DNA of 64,000 nucleotides from an uncultured Nitrospiraceae bacterium (lineage in GTDB: Bacteria; Nitrospirota; Thermodesulfovibrionia; Thermodesulfovibrionales; Dissulfurispiraceae). The position numbers and the translations under genes are program-made. The notes under the pieces were generated by a model. The model did no database searches and was not told where the DNA came from. It saw nothing but the letters and a program-made list of their open reading frames with translations. Each line of letters opens with the position of its first letter. The stretch's first letter is position 1. Location: positions 248,001-312,000 of the forward strand of contig CAIJNL010000018.1 in the NCBI GenBank assembly GCA_903822005.1, in the 5' to 3' direction. Shown in pieces: positions 37,575-46,601 of this stretch.

Positions 37575-37758
37575 TTTATGTTACCTCTCGTGAATTGATG
37601 TCGTTTAACAGCGTATTAGTATAGAAGATTTTTTCATGATGCGCAAAGTAAATTTGGCCTCTATCGCTATCTGCCTAGGTCGATGATCGAGAAAATCGGG
37701 TACCATTATGCACAATTAACCGATGACAACCATAATTTCATGTTATTTAAAGGAACCA

Positions 37759-37798
37759 TGATTTTATTGCCATCTTATGTGATATACTTTTGGTAATT
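37759..37798 (+). promoter_or_regulatory. promoter-like element, extended -10 TGATATACT, copy 1 of a ~40-bp repeat
   Basis: TGATTTTATTGCCATCTTATGTGATATACTTTTGGTAAT resembles copy 2 at 38079. Confidence 0.55.
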
Positions 37799-37820
37799 AT
37801 TTTACTTTTAATGGAGATGC

Positions 37821-38060
37821 TTGCCACAGTTCAAAATTATGAATAAAACAACGGAATTCAGTTTGGCCGGACGGCCATATGTCGAGCTAAACAATCTATT
37901 CAAAATTATGGGATTGGCTGCTAGCGGTGGCGAGGCAAAAGCTATGATCTCTGGCGGCCGTGTAAAGGTTGCGGGACAAGTGGAATTGCGTAAACGTTGT
38001 AAGATTCGTGCGGGACAAGTGGTCGACCTTGAGGGCTTATCAATTACGGTAAGAGAATGA
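37821..38060 (+). CDS. S4-domain RNA-binding protein, YbcJ-like
   Basis: YVELNNLFKIMGLAASGGEAKAMISGGRVKVAGQVELRKRCKIRAGQVV. Confidence 0.9.
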   Translation: MPQFKIMNKTTEFSLAGRPYVELNNLFKIMGLAASGGEAKAMISGGRVKVAGQVELRKRCKIRAGQVVDLEGLSITVRE

Positions 38061-38078
38061 TTTTAACGACAAAGAAAG

Positions 38079-38118
38079 TGATTTTATTACCAATTTTCGT
38101 GGTATACTTTTAGCAATA
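38079..38118 (+). promoter_or_regulatory. promoter-like element, extended -10 TGGTATACT, copy 2 of the repeat
   Basis: TGATTTTATTACCAATTTTCGTGGTATACTTTTAGCAAT; ~320 bp from copy 1. Confidence 0.55.
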
Positions 38119-38168
38119 ATTGCAGAGTCCCTATAATAATCAATAGCCACCAAAAGGAGAATCTCGCG

Positions 38169-38945
38169 ATGAGCGATAGTCATATCGGAATCGTTGACGC
38201 GGCAAAGGGGCTTGCAAGAAATCCGCTGGGCATTATTGCCCTATTCATCGTTCTTGTGTACGGATTCGCTTCTTTAGTTACGGCGTTTGCTGGCTCATTC
38301 ACGCATGAGGAGCGGCTACCACTTGTGTATTTCTTGATCTCGTTTCCGGTGCTGGTGCTTATTGTTTTCGCATGGCTCGTCAGCAAGCACAGCGGAAGGC
38401 TGTTTTCTCCTGCCGACTTTAAGAATGAAGAGAACTACGTCAAGATGCAGCTATCAGCGGTAGCCTCACTTGCTACTGCGGCAGCAAAGAATCCCTCCCT
38501 TGGCGCAGAGTCAGATATCGCACGTATTGTTGAAGTGGTACGTGAGGCTGCACCGCAAAAATCGCCACAACGCGATAAAAAGGGAAATCACGTTCTTTGG
38601 GTCGATGATCGACCTGAGAACAATGTGTATGAACGACAAGCATTCAAAGCGGTGGGCTTTAAGTTCTCTTTAGCTCTTTCTACGGACGAAGCACTCGCGG
38701 CACTCGAACAACGGACGTTCGATGCTGTCATTTAAGATATGGGCAGAAAAGAGGGTCCGCGCGAGGGCTACGCGCTACTTGATGCCATGCGGGCCGATGG
38801 CAATCAAACTCCGCTGTTCTTTTATGCCAGTTCCAACGCACCTGAACATAAACGAGAGACACGTGAGCACGGTGGCCAAGGCTGTACTAACAATGCCCAA
38901 GAGCTTTTTCACATGGTAACCAAAACAGTTATCAGCGGTGGCTAA
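38169..38945 (+). pseudogene. membrane-anchored response-regulator-receiver-like protein interrupted by an in-frame TAA (38733-38735)
   Basis: ORFs 38169..38735 and 38739..38945 are in one frame; joined LWVDDRPENN...EQRTFDAVI*DMGRKEGPREGYALLDAMRADGNQTPLFFYASSNAPEH. Confidence 0.7.
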
Positions 38946-39012
38946 CAGTTTGCTCAACACTAACGTTTAAAAGCTGTGTGTCGTTTTTCTTTTTTAACAC
39001 CGATAGGCCCAA

Positions 39013-39621
39013 ATGTTAAATGAAAAAAATATGATTGAAACAATTCCAAAAATACTTGATTCACTTGCCAAATATTCCTGGGGAATACTTGTAGTTTGTA
39101 TCTTCATTCTATTTCTTCCTGACGATATAGCTAGAAAGATTGGGATCATCGAAATTCGGACATCATATCAAGGCTATTGGTGGATTTTGTTTGTTTTTTC
39201 TGGCGCTATTTGGCTCGGGGCAATTTACTCAAAGTGTAGCAACTTGATAGCTAATATGTACGCGAAATCCAAAACAAATAGGGAAAATTTTGCAAAACTT
39301 GAAAAAAAGAAGCAAATAATAATTAATCGCTTGTATAGTCTTAATGACGCGGAACGAAAATGGCTTGCCTATTGCCTAATCAATAGTGTTCAGACCTTAT
39401 ATGCAGTGCAAACCAATTCAACAGCAAATTCTTTATTAAATAAGGGTATAGTACAGGGAGGCTCTGGCAGTATAATGAGCCTCCCCTTTACGTTAACAGA
39501 TTTTATTTGGGAATACGTTCTTTTGCATCGAGAGGATTTCTTACCACCTGAGGTTGAGAATAATCCTACTGCGATAAGGGAGTTGGAACGGTTTAATGAG
39601 AGATTAACCAGCATTTATTGA
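39013..39621 (+). CDS. superinfection exclusion SieB-like membrane protein
   Basis: Two N-terminal TMs, then basic region and LYSLNDAERKWLAYCLINSVQTLYA...FTLTDFIWEYVLLH; family resemblance by eye. Confidence 0.5.
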   Translation: MLNEKNMIETIPKILDSLAKYSWGILVVCIFILFLPDDIARKIGIIEIRTSYQGYWWILFVFSGAIWLGAIYSKCSNLIANMYAKSKTNRENFAKLEKKKQIIINRLYSLNDAERKWLAYCLINSVQTLYAVQTNSTANSLLNKGIVQGGSGSIMSLPFTLTDFIWEYVLLHREDFLPPEVENNPTAIRELERFNERLTSIY

Positions 39622-39693
39622 TACAGTTTAACCATTCGCTGCAAGATAGGGACATCTAGCCTGTCCCATTTATAACAGCGCTAGTTAAATATA

Positions 39694-40569
39694 TTGAGAG
39701 AAATGACAGTGCAAAAGAAAGATATGCGTTCAGACAGTGACTTACTTGCCGCGATCAAACGATCTGGTTATCTTCTCGAATCAGAAATAGCTAGCATCTT
39801 GGCTAGAGCTGGTTTTTTTATTGAGTCAAATCAAGTAATTGAAGACCCCATCACCGGGAAAAGTCGTGAAATAGATTTGATTGCTGAATATTATGACGGC
39901 TATGACAATTTAAGCCCTGATCAGAAGGTATGTTCAAAAATTAATTTTGTCTTTGAAATCAAAAACAATTCTTACCCTTTGGTTCTGATGACAAAATTTG
40001 AGTTTTCGCCCAACATAGAAATATGGGAATCTTTGAAAGAAATGCAAACCATCCCCGAGGGTGTAGATGCGAGTTCCTCGGATGGATTTTATGAAAAATT
40101 GTTAGCGAATAACAAGGAAGCTCTTTATACTCAATATTGCTCTTTTGGTCATAAAAAAGACAATACAAATAATGAATTAATGGCGTTGCATCCTGAACAA
40201 GTTTATACCGGATTATCGAAAATTACCCAATATTGCGAGGAACAAATGGAACGTTGGGTAGATTTTGGTACAGATAGATATTATAGAAGATTCCTTTTCT
40301 TACCTGTTTTATTAATCAAAGACGATCTTTATGAGTTGACTCTTGATACTAAATTGCAACCAGAACTTCATAAAGTAGATGAATCAAAACTTGTATTCAA
40401 CTACTACTTTAAAGGCACTCCCAAAATATCGACTATCTGGGTTGTTACAAAAAAAGGTTTTATGACGTTTGTGAAAAATATGATCAAAATTGAAAGGCAA
40501 ATGGAAGAAGAAATGTGCGCTGTGAGAAATACAACTAACCCTAAGACAAACGATGCCACTATTATATAA
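39694..40569 (+). CDS. PD-(D/E)XK nuclease-like protein
   Basis: SEIASILARAGFFIESNQVIEDPITGKSREIDLIAEYY...INFVFEIKNNSYP fits D...ExK of restriction-endonuclease-like folds. Confidence 0.55.
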   Translation: MREMTVQKKDMRSDSDLLAAIKRSGYLLESEIASILARAGFFIESNQVIEDPITGKSREIDLIAEYYDGYDNLSPDQKVCSKINFVFEIKNNSYPLVLMTKFEFSPNIEIWESLKEMQTIPEGVDASSSDGFYEKLLANNKEALYTQYCSFGHKKDNTNNELMALHPEQVYTGLSKITQYCEEQMERWVDFGTDRYYRRFLFLPVLLIKDDLYELTLDTKLQPELHKVDESKLVFNYYFKGTPKISTIWVVTKKGFMTFVKNMIKIERQMEEEMCAVRNTTNPKTNDATII

Positions 40570-41407
40570 CAATGAACAGTTGAGCAATATTCTCAACGAC
40601 AAACAGCTTACTCTCGATATGGCAAAAGCTTTTCTCAATATAATGAAAAAAGAATTGGTGGAGAATCAAGACTCAAGATTCGTAAATATATATCTAGAAG
40701 CTGCAGAGGCGCACTTTACACGCCTTCTCAACATCATCTGGGCTTGCGCTGAATCGCCGATTGAACGCATATTCATGTCATCTCTATATATGAATTTTAT
40801 TCGCAATCATGAACCACTTGGCCTTGTGATAACAGCACCCATGGCGAATACCGTGCAAAATATGGAAGAATTGAGATTAAGTATAAATGATATGAAAGCA
40901 GCGATACGTTCCCGTCAGCTAACGGGCGACGACATATCATTTCCCGCTTTGCTTCGAGATCTTGACTGTGCAGTCGAGACAAAAGAAATATCGCCCGTGC
41001 AGTATGACCTAAATCTCCACCTGCTCTGGTGTTATCATTTTTGGGGTCTTGCTGATGCTCTTCATCTTACGCCACAAGCCTCATTCCCTAATACGCTTTC
41101 ATCCAAGCGAGGCGTTCGGGCTGACCTCTTGTTTTGGGTACCCAATAAGAGGGATTTCAAAGTCATTGTCGAATGTGATAGTTATCAATACCACGAAAAC
41201 AATAAATCGTTTGACTACGACAGACAGCGTAGTAGGGCACTTCAGCTACTTGGATTCAAAGTCTTACAGTATTCCGGTGGCGAAATATTTAGGGACCCTA
41301 TTCGTGCGAGTTACGAACTGTACGATTACCTTTCTGATGAGATTGAAAAACCTGAAGCTAACAAGATGGATGCAGAACCAATCTCGTCATCGCTGAAAGA
41401 GGATTAG
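40553..41407 (+). CDS. DUF559/Vsr-type endonuclease-like C-terminal domain protein
   Basis: RGVRADLLFWVPNKRDFKVIVECDSYQYHENNKSFDYDRQRSRALQLLGFKVLQYSGGEIFRDP; overlaps upstream gene by 17 bp. Confidence 0.55.
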   Translation: MPLLYNNEQLSNILNDKQLTLDMAKAFLNIMKKELVENQDSRFVNIYLEAAEAHFTRLLNIIWACAESPIERIFMSSLYMNFIRNHEPLGLVITAPMANTVQNMEELRLSINDMKAAIRSRQLTGDDISFPALLRDLDCAVETKEISPVQYDLNLHLLWCYHFWGLADALHLTPQASFPNTLSSKRGVRADLLFWVPNKRDFKVIVECDSYQYHENNKSFDYDRQRSRALQLLGFKVLQYSGGEIFRDPIRASYELYDYLSDEIEKPEANKMDAEPISSSLKED

Positions 41408-41432
41408 GTTTTTCAGAAACAGCATTTTCAAG

Positions 41433-41954
41433 TTACCCCTTCCCCATCTTATCCATCACCCTAAGTAGACCTTGAAGCAGGTCCATCGGGGTAGGTGGGC
41501 AGCCCGGAATCTGCAGGTCGACAGGGATTACTTTATCTATACCGCCGAGAGAGGCATAACTTTCGCCGAATATACCGCCGTTGCATCCGCAATCGCCGAC
41601 TGCGACCACAATCTTGGGCGCCGGTGTCGCATTATATGTCCTGCGCAGGGCAATCTCCATGTTGTGTGATACCGGACCGGTGACCAACAACACATCCGCA
41701 AAACGCGGCGAGGCAGTAAAATGTATACCGAATCTCTCGCAATTGTAATAGACATTATTCATTGCATGTATCTCAAGCTCACAGCCATTGCACGAGCCTG
41801 CATCCACCTGCCGGATGGTAAGGCTCCTGTGGAAGCGCTTCCAGATGACTTTTTTAAGCTGCTCCCCCACCTCAAAAACTTCCGGTGAGATGTCCTCAGG
41901 AACCGGTTCAGTGACTATGCCTGTGCGAAATATCTGACGAAGTATCCTTATCAT
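41433..41954 (-). CDS. NuoB/HyfI-like small subunit, complex I/group-4 hydrogenase-related
   Basis: VDAGSCNGCELEI...VVAVGDCGCNGGIFGES...VDLQIPGCPPTP cluster-binding Cys. Confidence 0.9.
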   Translation of the reverse strand: MIRILRQIFRTGIVTEPVPEDISPEVFEVGEQLKKVIWKRFHRSLTIRQVDAGSCNGCELEIHAMNNVYYNCERFGIHFTASPRFADVLLVTGPVSHNMEIALRRTYNATPAPKIVVAVGDCGCNGGIFGESYASLGGIDKVIPVDLQIPGCPPTPMDLLQGLLRVMDKMGKG

Positions 41955-43525
41955 AAATCATTCCCCGAATATGATTGATTAAAGCTCTTGTTGCAGACCG
42001 GGAAGTCAGGCACGATATTACCAAACGGAACCGACTGCTCAAGCCCAAGCCAGCAGATGCTGGATGGGTCCCTGACCATGCATCTGTTTACCTCGCCCGC
42101 AGGTCCTGCCTGGAGCCAGTATATTATTTCTCCGCGCCATCCTTCGACAGCTGCAAAACCAGTTGCGACACGTTTGGGCAGCTTGATTGGGGACGCTATG
42201 GGACCATCCGGTAAACTTTTTAGTATTTCGCGGATAAGGCGGAAAGATTCCCTGATCTCTTCAACCCTTACCCATACGCGCGCGTGCACGTCACCTGCCA
42301 TCAGCACAGGTACTTTGATATTAAGGCGGTCATAAGGAGGGAAGGGATGATGCTTGCGGCAGTCCAGATCAAGACCGCTGGCGCGGGCAACAAAACCGGC
42401 CATACCAAGGTCCATAGCCATCTCTTTTGACATGATGGCAGTGTCCCGCGTCCTGTCTTCAAGGGATGCATTATCATCAAGGACTAATACCAGCCGTTCA
42501 AATTCGTCCGACACATAGTCGAGCTGGTCCTCGATTTCCTTTATGCCCTTTGAGTCGATATCTGCGCTGACTCCGCCCGGAACTACCCTGTCCATCATAA
42601 ACCGATGGCCAAAAAGCGTGCGGTTAGTGCGTACGATCATTTCCTTGAGTCTCATGTTCTGATACAGAATGAATGTAAAGGCAACATCATTACAAATAGC
42701 GCCGAGATCTCCAATATGATTGGCTATGCGCTCCCTTTCGAGGAACAGCGCCCTCAGCCATTGGGCACGAGGCGGCGGCGTGCAGCCGGTCATGGACTCC
42801 AGCGCCATGCAGTAAGCCAGACTATGGGCAACTGTAGTGTCTCCGGATACGCGACCTGCAAGCCTCGCTCCTTCAATCCAGGAAAGCTCTTCAAATTTCT
42901 TTTCTATGCCCTTATGAACGTACCCAAGCCTGGTCTCAAGATGCATGACGTGTTCGCCAACTGCCTGGAACCTGAAATGCCCCGGCTCTATAATGCCGGC
43001 GTGGACAGGGCCAACCGGGATCTCATATATACCTTCACCTTCAAAGGAAATCCAGGCATACTTGCCTTTGACCCTTGGCATCCGCTTTGATGCATCAAAC
43101 GTCTTTCTGAGCGGCCATGCATCCGTCGGCCAGTCCTCGAATTTTATCCAGGGCCGGGTGTCCGGATGACCAACCGGGGTAAGTCCCATAAGGCTTTCTA
43201 TCTGCCTCTCAAACCGGTAGGCAGGAACATACCTTTTTGTGATGCTCGGGAAGGTCGGGTCATCAGCGCTGAGGTCGGTCCTTACAATTAGGTACTGGGA
43301 GCGCAGGCGATAGCATGCATATATGCCGAATCCCTTGCCGAGCCTGCTCTCATCCGTTGCCCATTCAGCAGCCAGCATGGCATCTATTTTTTTCATCGCC
43401 CTTGCCACATCGTAAAATCTTTCCTTTGGCACGACGCAGGATAGTACCGGAGCCTCAAAGTCCGGCCCGAAAAATCTTGCCTCTTTGCCAATTGCGGTGT
43501 TTAATGCATCAAACATCTCTCTCAT
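41951..43525 (-). CDS. NuoCD/HyfG-like large subunit lacking [NiFe]-ligating Cys motifs
   Basis: VEPGHFRFQAVGEHVMHLETRLGYVHKGIEK; RVSGDTTVAHS in place of R-[IV]-C-G-x-C-x-x-x-H; C-terminal DFPVCNKSFNQSYSGNDL. Confidence 0.88.
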   Translation of the reverse strand: MREMFDALNTAIGKEARFFGPDFEAPVLSCVVPKERFYDVARAMKKIDAMLAAEWATDESRLGKGFGIYACYRLRSQYLIVRTDLSADDPTFPSITKRYVPAYRFERQIESLMGLTPVGHPDTRPWIKFEDWPTDAWPLRKTFDASKRMPRVKGKYAWISFEGEGIYEIPVGPVHAGIIEPGHFRFQAVGEHVMHLETRLGYVHKGIEKKFEELSWIEGARLAGRVSGDTTVAHSLAYCMALESMTGCTPPPRAQWLRALFLERERIANHIGDLGAICNDVAFTFILYQNMRLKEMIVRTNRTLFGHRFMMDRVVPGGVSADIDSKGIKEIEDQLDYVSDEFERLVLVLDDNASLEDRTRDTAIMSKEMAMDLGMAGFVARASGLDLDCRKHHPFPPYDRLNIKVPVLMAGDVHARVWVRVEEIRESFRLIREILKSLPDGPIASPIKLPKRVATGFAAVEGWRGEIIYWLQAGPAGEVNRCMVRDPSSICWLGLEQSVPFGNIVPDFPVCNKSFNQSYSGNDL

Positions 43526-44982
43526 TTCAGCAACTCCACTGCGGTTTTAAACCATTGATTAAGGAAATCGGGGATATAGAGCCCGATAATCAGCACTATA
43601 GTCATATGAAGGATAACCGGGAGATGGGCCACCTTCAGCGGCTTTTGGTAATCCGGCACGTCGCCGGATACCATTGGCTGTACTGCCCGGAATAGCGCTG
43701 CAAAGGCGACTGCGAGCCCTAGCAGAAGAAAAGGCGTCCAAAGAGGGGCTTCCTGAATGGTTGCCGTAAGTATCAGAAACTCGCTTGTAAAAATACCAAA
43801 AGGCGGCAGGCCTGCAAGGGCCATGACGCCAAGCATCAGCCCCCATCCGACCAGTGGTTTGCCCTTGAAAAGCCCTCTGATCTTGTCCATCTCCTGCGTC
43901 CTGTGCATCTGAGATGCATGTCCGGCAGTAAAGAAAATCGCCGATTTAGTAAGACTGTGCATTAGCATATGCAGAAGCGCGCCGAAAGTAGCGATTGGAC
44001 CTCCGAGTCCAAAGGCAAAGGTCGCAATGCCCATATGTTCGATAGAAGAATACGAAAACATTCTTTTTATGTCCTTTTGCCGAAGAATCGAAAAAGCGGC
44101 GACAAGGATCGAAAGAATACCAAAGACCATCATGATATCGCCGGCATAATGCGTCTGAGTGGATCCGTCAACAAGCACTTTGCAGCGCACCAAAGCATAG
44201 AGCGCGATGTTAAGCAAAAGGCCTGAGAGAACAGCCGATATGGGAGTCGGGCCTTCGCTATGTGCATCCGGCAGCCAGTTATGGAGGGGAACAAGTCCTA
44301 CTTTGGTGCCATATCCCACCATCAGAAAAACAAATGCCAGAGATAAAATCGTCGGCTCAAGCTGTCCGCTGACCCTGCTGAGATTCGTCCAGAGCAGCGC
44401 GTCGCCGCCTTCTCCCAGCACCTTTTCTGCCGCAAAATACAGGAGCACTGTGCCGAAAAGTGCTTGCGCAATTCCTACTCCGCAGAGTATAAAATATTTC
44501 CATGCCGCTTCAATGGCTGTTGGTGTGCGGTAAAGAGAGACGAGCAAAACCGTTGTTAAGGTTGCGAGCTCCATCGAAATCCATAATATGCCGACGTTGT
44601 TTGTGAGCAGACAGAGGAGCATGGCGAATATAAATAACTGGAACATGGCATGATAAAAACGCATGCCAACTTGACCAACCCGTCCGTGTTCCCGCTCCCT
44701 CCTCATATATCTTCGGCTAAATAGCGCGGTGGTAACCGAGACAAAAGAGGTCAGGACCGCAAGGTAGATATTAAAGGCATCGACAAAGAAAAACTTACCG
44801 CCGGCCAGCATGGGGCCATGCATATAGACCTCGATGGCGAGGGCAATGCCGGCAATAAATGTGGCTGCTGACCCGGATATATTTATCTCGGGTGCAAACT
44901 TGCGATCTCCGACAAAAGCCAGGACGACAGCGCTTGCGACAGGAAGCCCCAATAATATAAGAAGCATATCGCTGTTATTCAT
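43522..44982 (-). CDS. proton-translocating NADH-quinone oxidoreductase/HyfF-like antiporter subunit
   Basis: GYGTKVGLVPLHNWLPDAHSEGPTPISAVLSGLLLNIALYALVR. Confidence 0.92.
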   Translation of the reverse strand: MNNSDMLLILLGLPVASAVVLAFVGDRKFAPEINISGSAATFIAGIALAIEVYMHGPMLAGGKFFFVDAFNIYLAVLTSFVSVTTALFSRRYMRREREHGRVGQVGMRFYHAMFQLFIFAMLLCLLTNNVGILWISMELATLTTVLLVSLYRTPTAIEAAWKYFILCGVGIAQALFGTVLLYFAAEKVLGEGGDALLWTNLSRVSGQLEPTILSLAFVFLMVGYGTKVGLVPLHNWLPDAHSEGPTPISAVLSGLLLNIALYALVRCKVLVDGSTQTHYAGDIMMVFGILSILVAAFSILRQKDIKRMFSYSSIEHMGIATFAFGLGGPIATFGALLHMLMHSLTKSAIFFTAGHASQMHRTQEMDKIRGLFKGKPLVGWGLMLGVMALAGLPPFGIFTSEFLILTATIQEAPLWTPFLLLGLAVAFAALFRAVQPMVSGDVPDYQKPLKVAHLPVILHMTIVLIIGLYIPDFLNQWFKTAVELLK

Positions 44983-45655
44983 TCATTTCATCCTCTTTCA
45001 GCCTCGCCATCTGCCCAACATCCAGACTGTCAAATGTGGTACTTATATGGAAAAAGAATATGCCGAAGATGAAGGCTGCAATCAATACATCCAGGGCAAC
45101 ACCCAGTTCCACCACAAGAGGCATTCCGTAGGTCGCACTCGTAGCAGTAAAGAAAAGACCGTTTTCCATTGCCAGGAAACCTATGATCTGGGTAACCGCG
45201 TTTCGTCTCGTGATCATCATCAGCAGTCCTATCATGACCGTTGCGAGCGCGATGGTTAGCGTGGATCGGGTCATTAATGTAGAAAGCTCCCTGACGGGCG
45301 CTGTAAGATGATAAGAAAAAATGACCAGTCCTATTCCAATTAGCATGGTCGTAGGCATGTTTACTATCGTCTCGACATCTTTACGGATATTAAGACGCTT
45401 AATAAGAACATAGAGAATATAGGGCAACAAAAACACTTTAAGTCCCAGAGTCAGGAGGGATGAAATGAAGAGATGGTGCTTATCTGCAATATAGCCGACA
45501 ACGGCAGTATTAAGCGCAAGAAACAGGCCTTGCCACGCAAACAGGTGTATGAGCCCGTAAATCCTCTTCTGCGCCAGCATGGCAAACGAGGTTATGAGCA
45601 CAAGTGCCGCAATAAAGCTTGTTATCCGGGCCGCTGTCTCTAAGCTTATATCCAT
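44975..45655 (-). CDS. HyfE-like membrane subunit
   Basis: Multi-TM; position between HyfC- and HyfF-like genes; QIIGFLAMENGLFFTAT. Confidence 0.85.
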   Translation of the reverse strand: MDISLETAARITSFIAALVLITSFAMLAQKRIYGLIHLFAWQGLFLALNTAVVGYIADKHHLFISSLLTLGLKVFLLPYILYVLIKRLNIRKDVETIVNMPTTMLIGIGLVIFSYHLTAPVRELSTLMTRSTLTIALATVMIGLLMMITRRNAVTQIIGFLAMENGLFFTATSATYGMPLVVELGVALDVLIAAFIFGIFFFHISTTFDSLDVGQMARLKEDEMNE

Positions 45656-45656
45656 A

Positions 45657-46601
45657 TCAGTCCAGAATAAAGAACGACAGCATGCCCAGGGTAGCCATCA
45701 AAAATGCGACCCCCAAAAAGTCAGGCACGCGGAATATCCTCATCTTTGCCAATCCGGTTTCGATGAGTACTATGATAAGCCCGGCAATGCCGAGCTTTGC
45801 GATCATAAAACCGATTGCAGCAGGCAGTCCCGCGAGACTTCCTTTAACAGCAATTCCCCAGGGTGTGAAAACCGCAATGGCAAGCGATACAAACAGATAG
45901 AGTTTCATCATGCTTGCCCACTCAACGAGCGCAAGATGCCTGCCTGAATATTCGAGGATCATCGCTTCGTGAATCATGGTCAGTTCAAGGTGCGTTGCCG
46001 GGTTGTCAACAGGTATCCTGCCGGTCTCAGCAAGGGTAATCAGTATAAAGGCAATGAATGCAAAGGCAAGCGACGGTCTCAGCATCATCTGGCCGCTATT
46101 GATGACCTGCACTATTTCGGCCAGCGAAGTAGATTTATTAGCCAGGGAAACAGTAAATATAGCCATAAGCATTGCCGGCTCGGCAAGAGAGGCGATCATC
46201 ATCTCGCGGCTCGATCCCATGCCGCCAAACGCAGTACCTATGTCCATCCCTGCCAATGCAAGGAAGAAACGTGCAATAGCAAAAAGCGCAATAAGAACAA
46301 TAACATCCGCCGTAGCGGCAAGCGGAAGGTCAATAGAGAGTATCGGAATTATGGCACCCGCAAGAACAGCCGTCCCAAATAGAAGATAAGGCGTGAATCT
46401 GAAGATCCATGATGCATTGTGGGCCAGTACAATCTCTTTCGAAAAAAGCTTTCTCAGGTCGCGATAAGGCTGGAACAGGCCGGCCGTTGTGCGTCCCTGG
46501 AACCAGCATTTCAGCATGCGTATCCAGCCCACAAAAGCAGGGGCCAGGCCGATGACAACCGCAACCTGCAGAAATTCGATTATGTATGGATTTATATTCA
46601 T
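45657..46601 (-). CDS. NuoH/HyfC-like membrane subunit
   Basis: WFQGRTTAGLFQPYRDLRKLFSKE, ETGRIPVDNPATHLELTMIHEAMILEYSGRHLALVEWA. Confidence 0.92.
   Translation of the reverse strand: MNINPYIIEFLQVAVVIGLAPAFVGWIRMLKCWFQGRTTAGLFQPYRDLRKLFSKEIVLAHNASWIFRFTPYLLFGTAVLAGAIIPILSIDLPLAATADVIVLIALFAIARFFLALAGMDIGTAFGGMGSSREMMIASLAEPAMLMAIFTVSLANKSTSLAEIVQVINSGQMMLRPSLAFAFIAFILITLAETGRIPVDNPATHLELTMIHEAMILEYSGRHLALVEWASMMKLYLFVSLAIAVFTPWGIAVKGSLAGLPAAIGFMIAKLGIAGLIIVLIETGLAKMRIFRVPDFLGVAFLMATLGMLSFFILD

Noticed and set aside
41951-43525. Annotation as an active [NiFe] hydrogenase large subunit
   Set aside because: Both Ni-binding CxxC motifs are absent from the translated sequence
44834-45259. 141-aa antisense ORF overlapping HyfE/HyfF-like genes
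   Set aside because: Antisense to well-supported genes, no domain features
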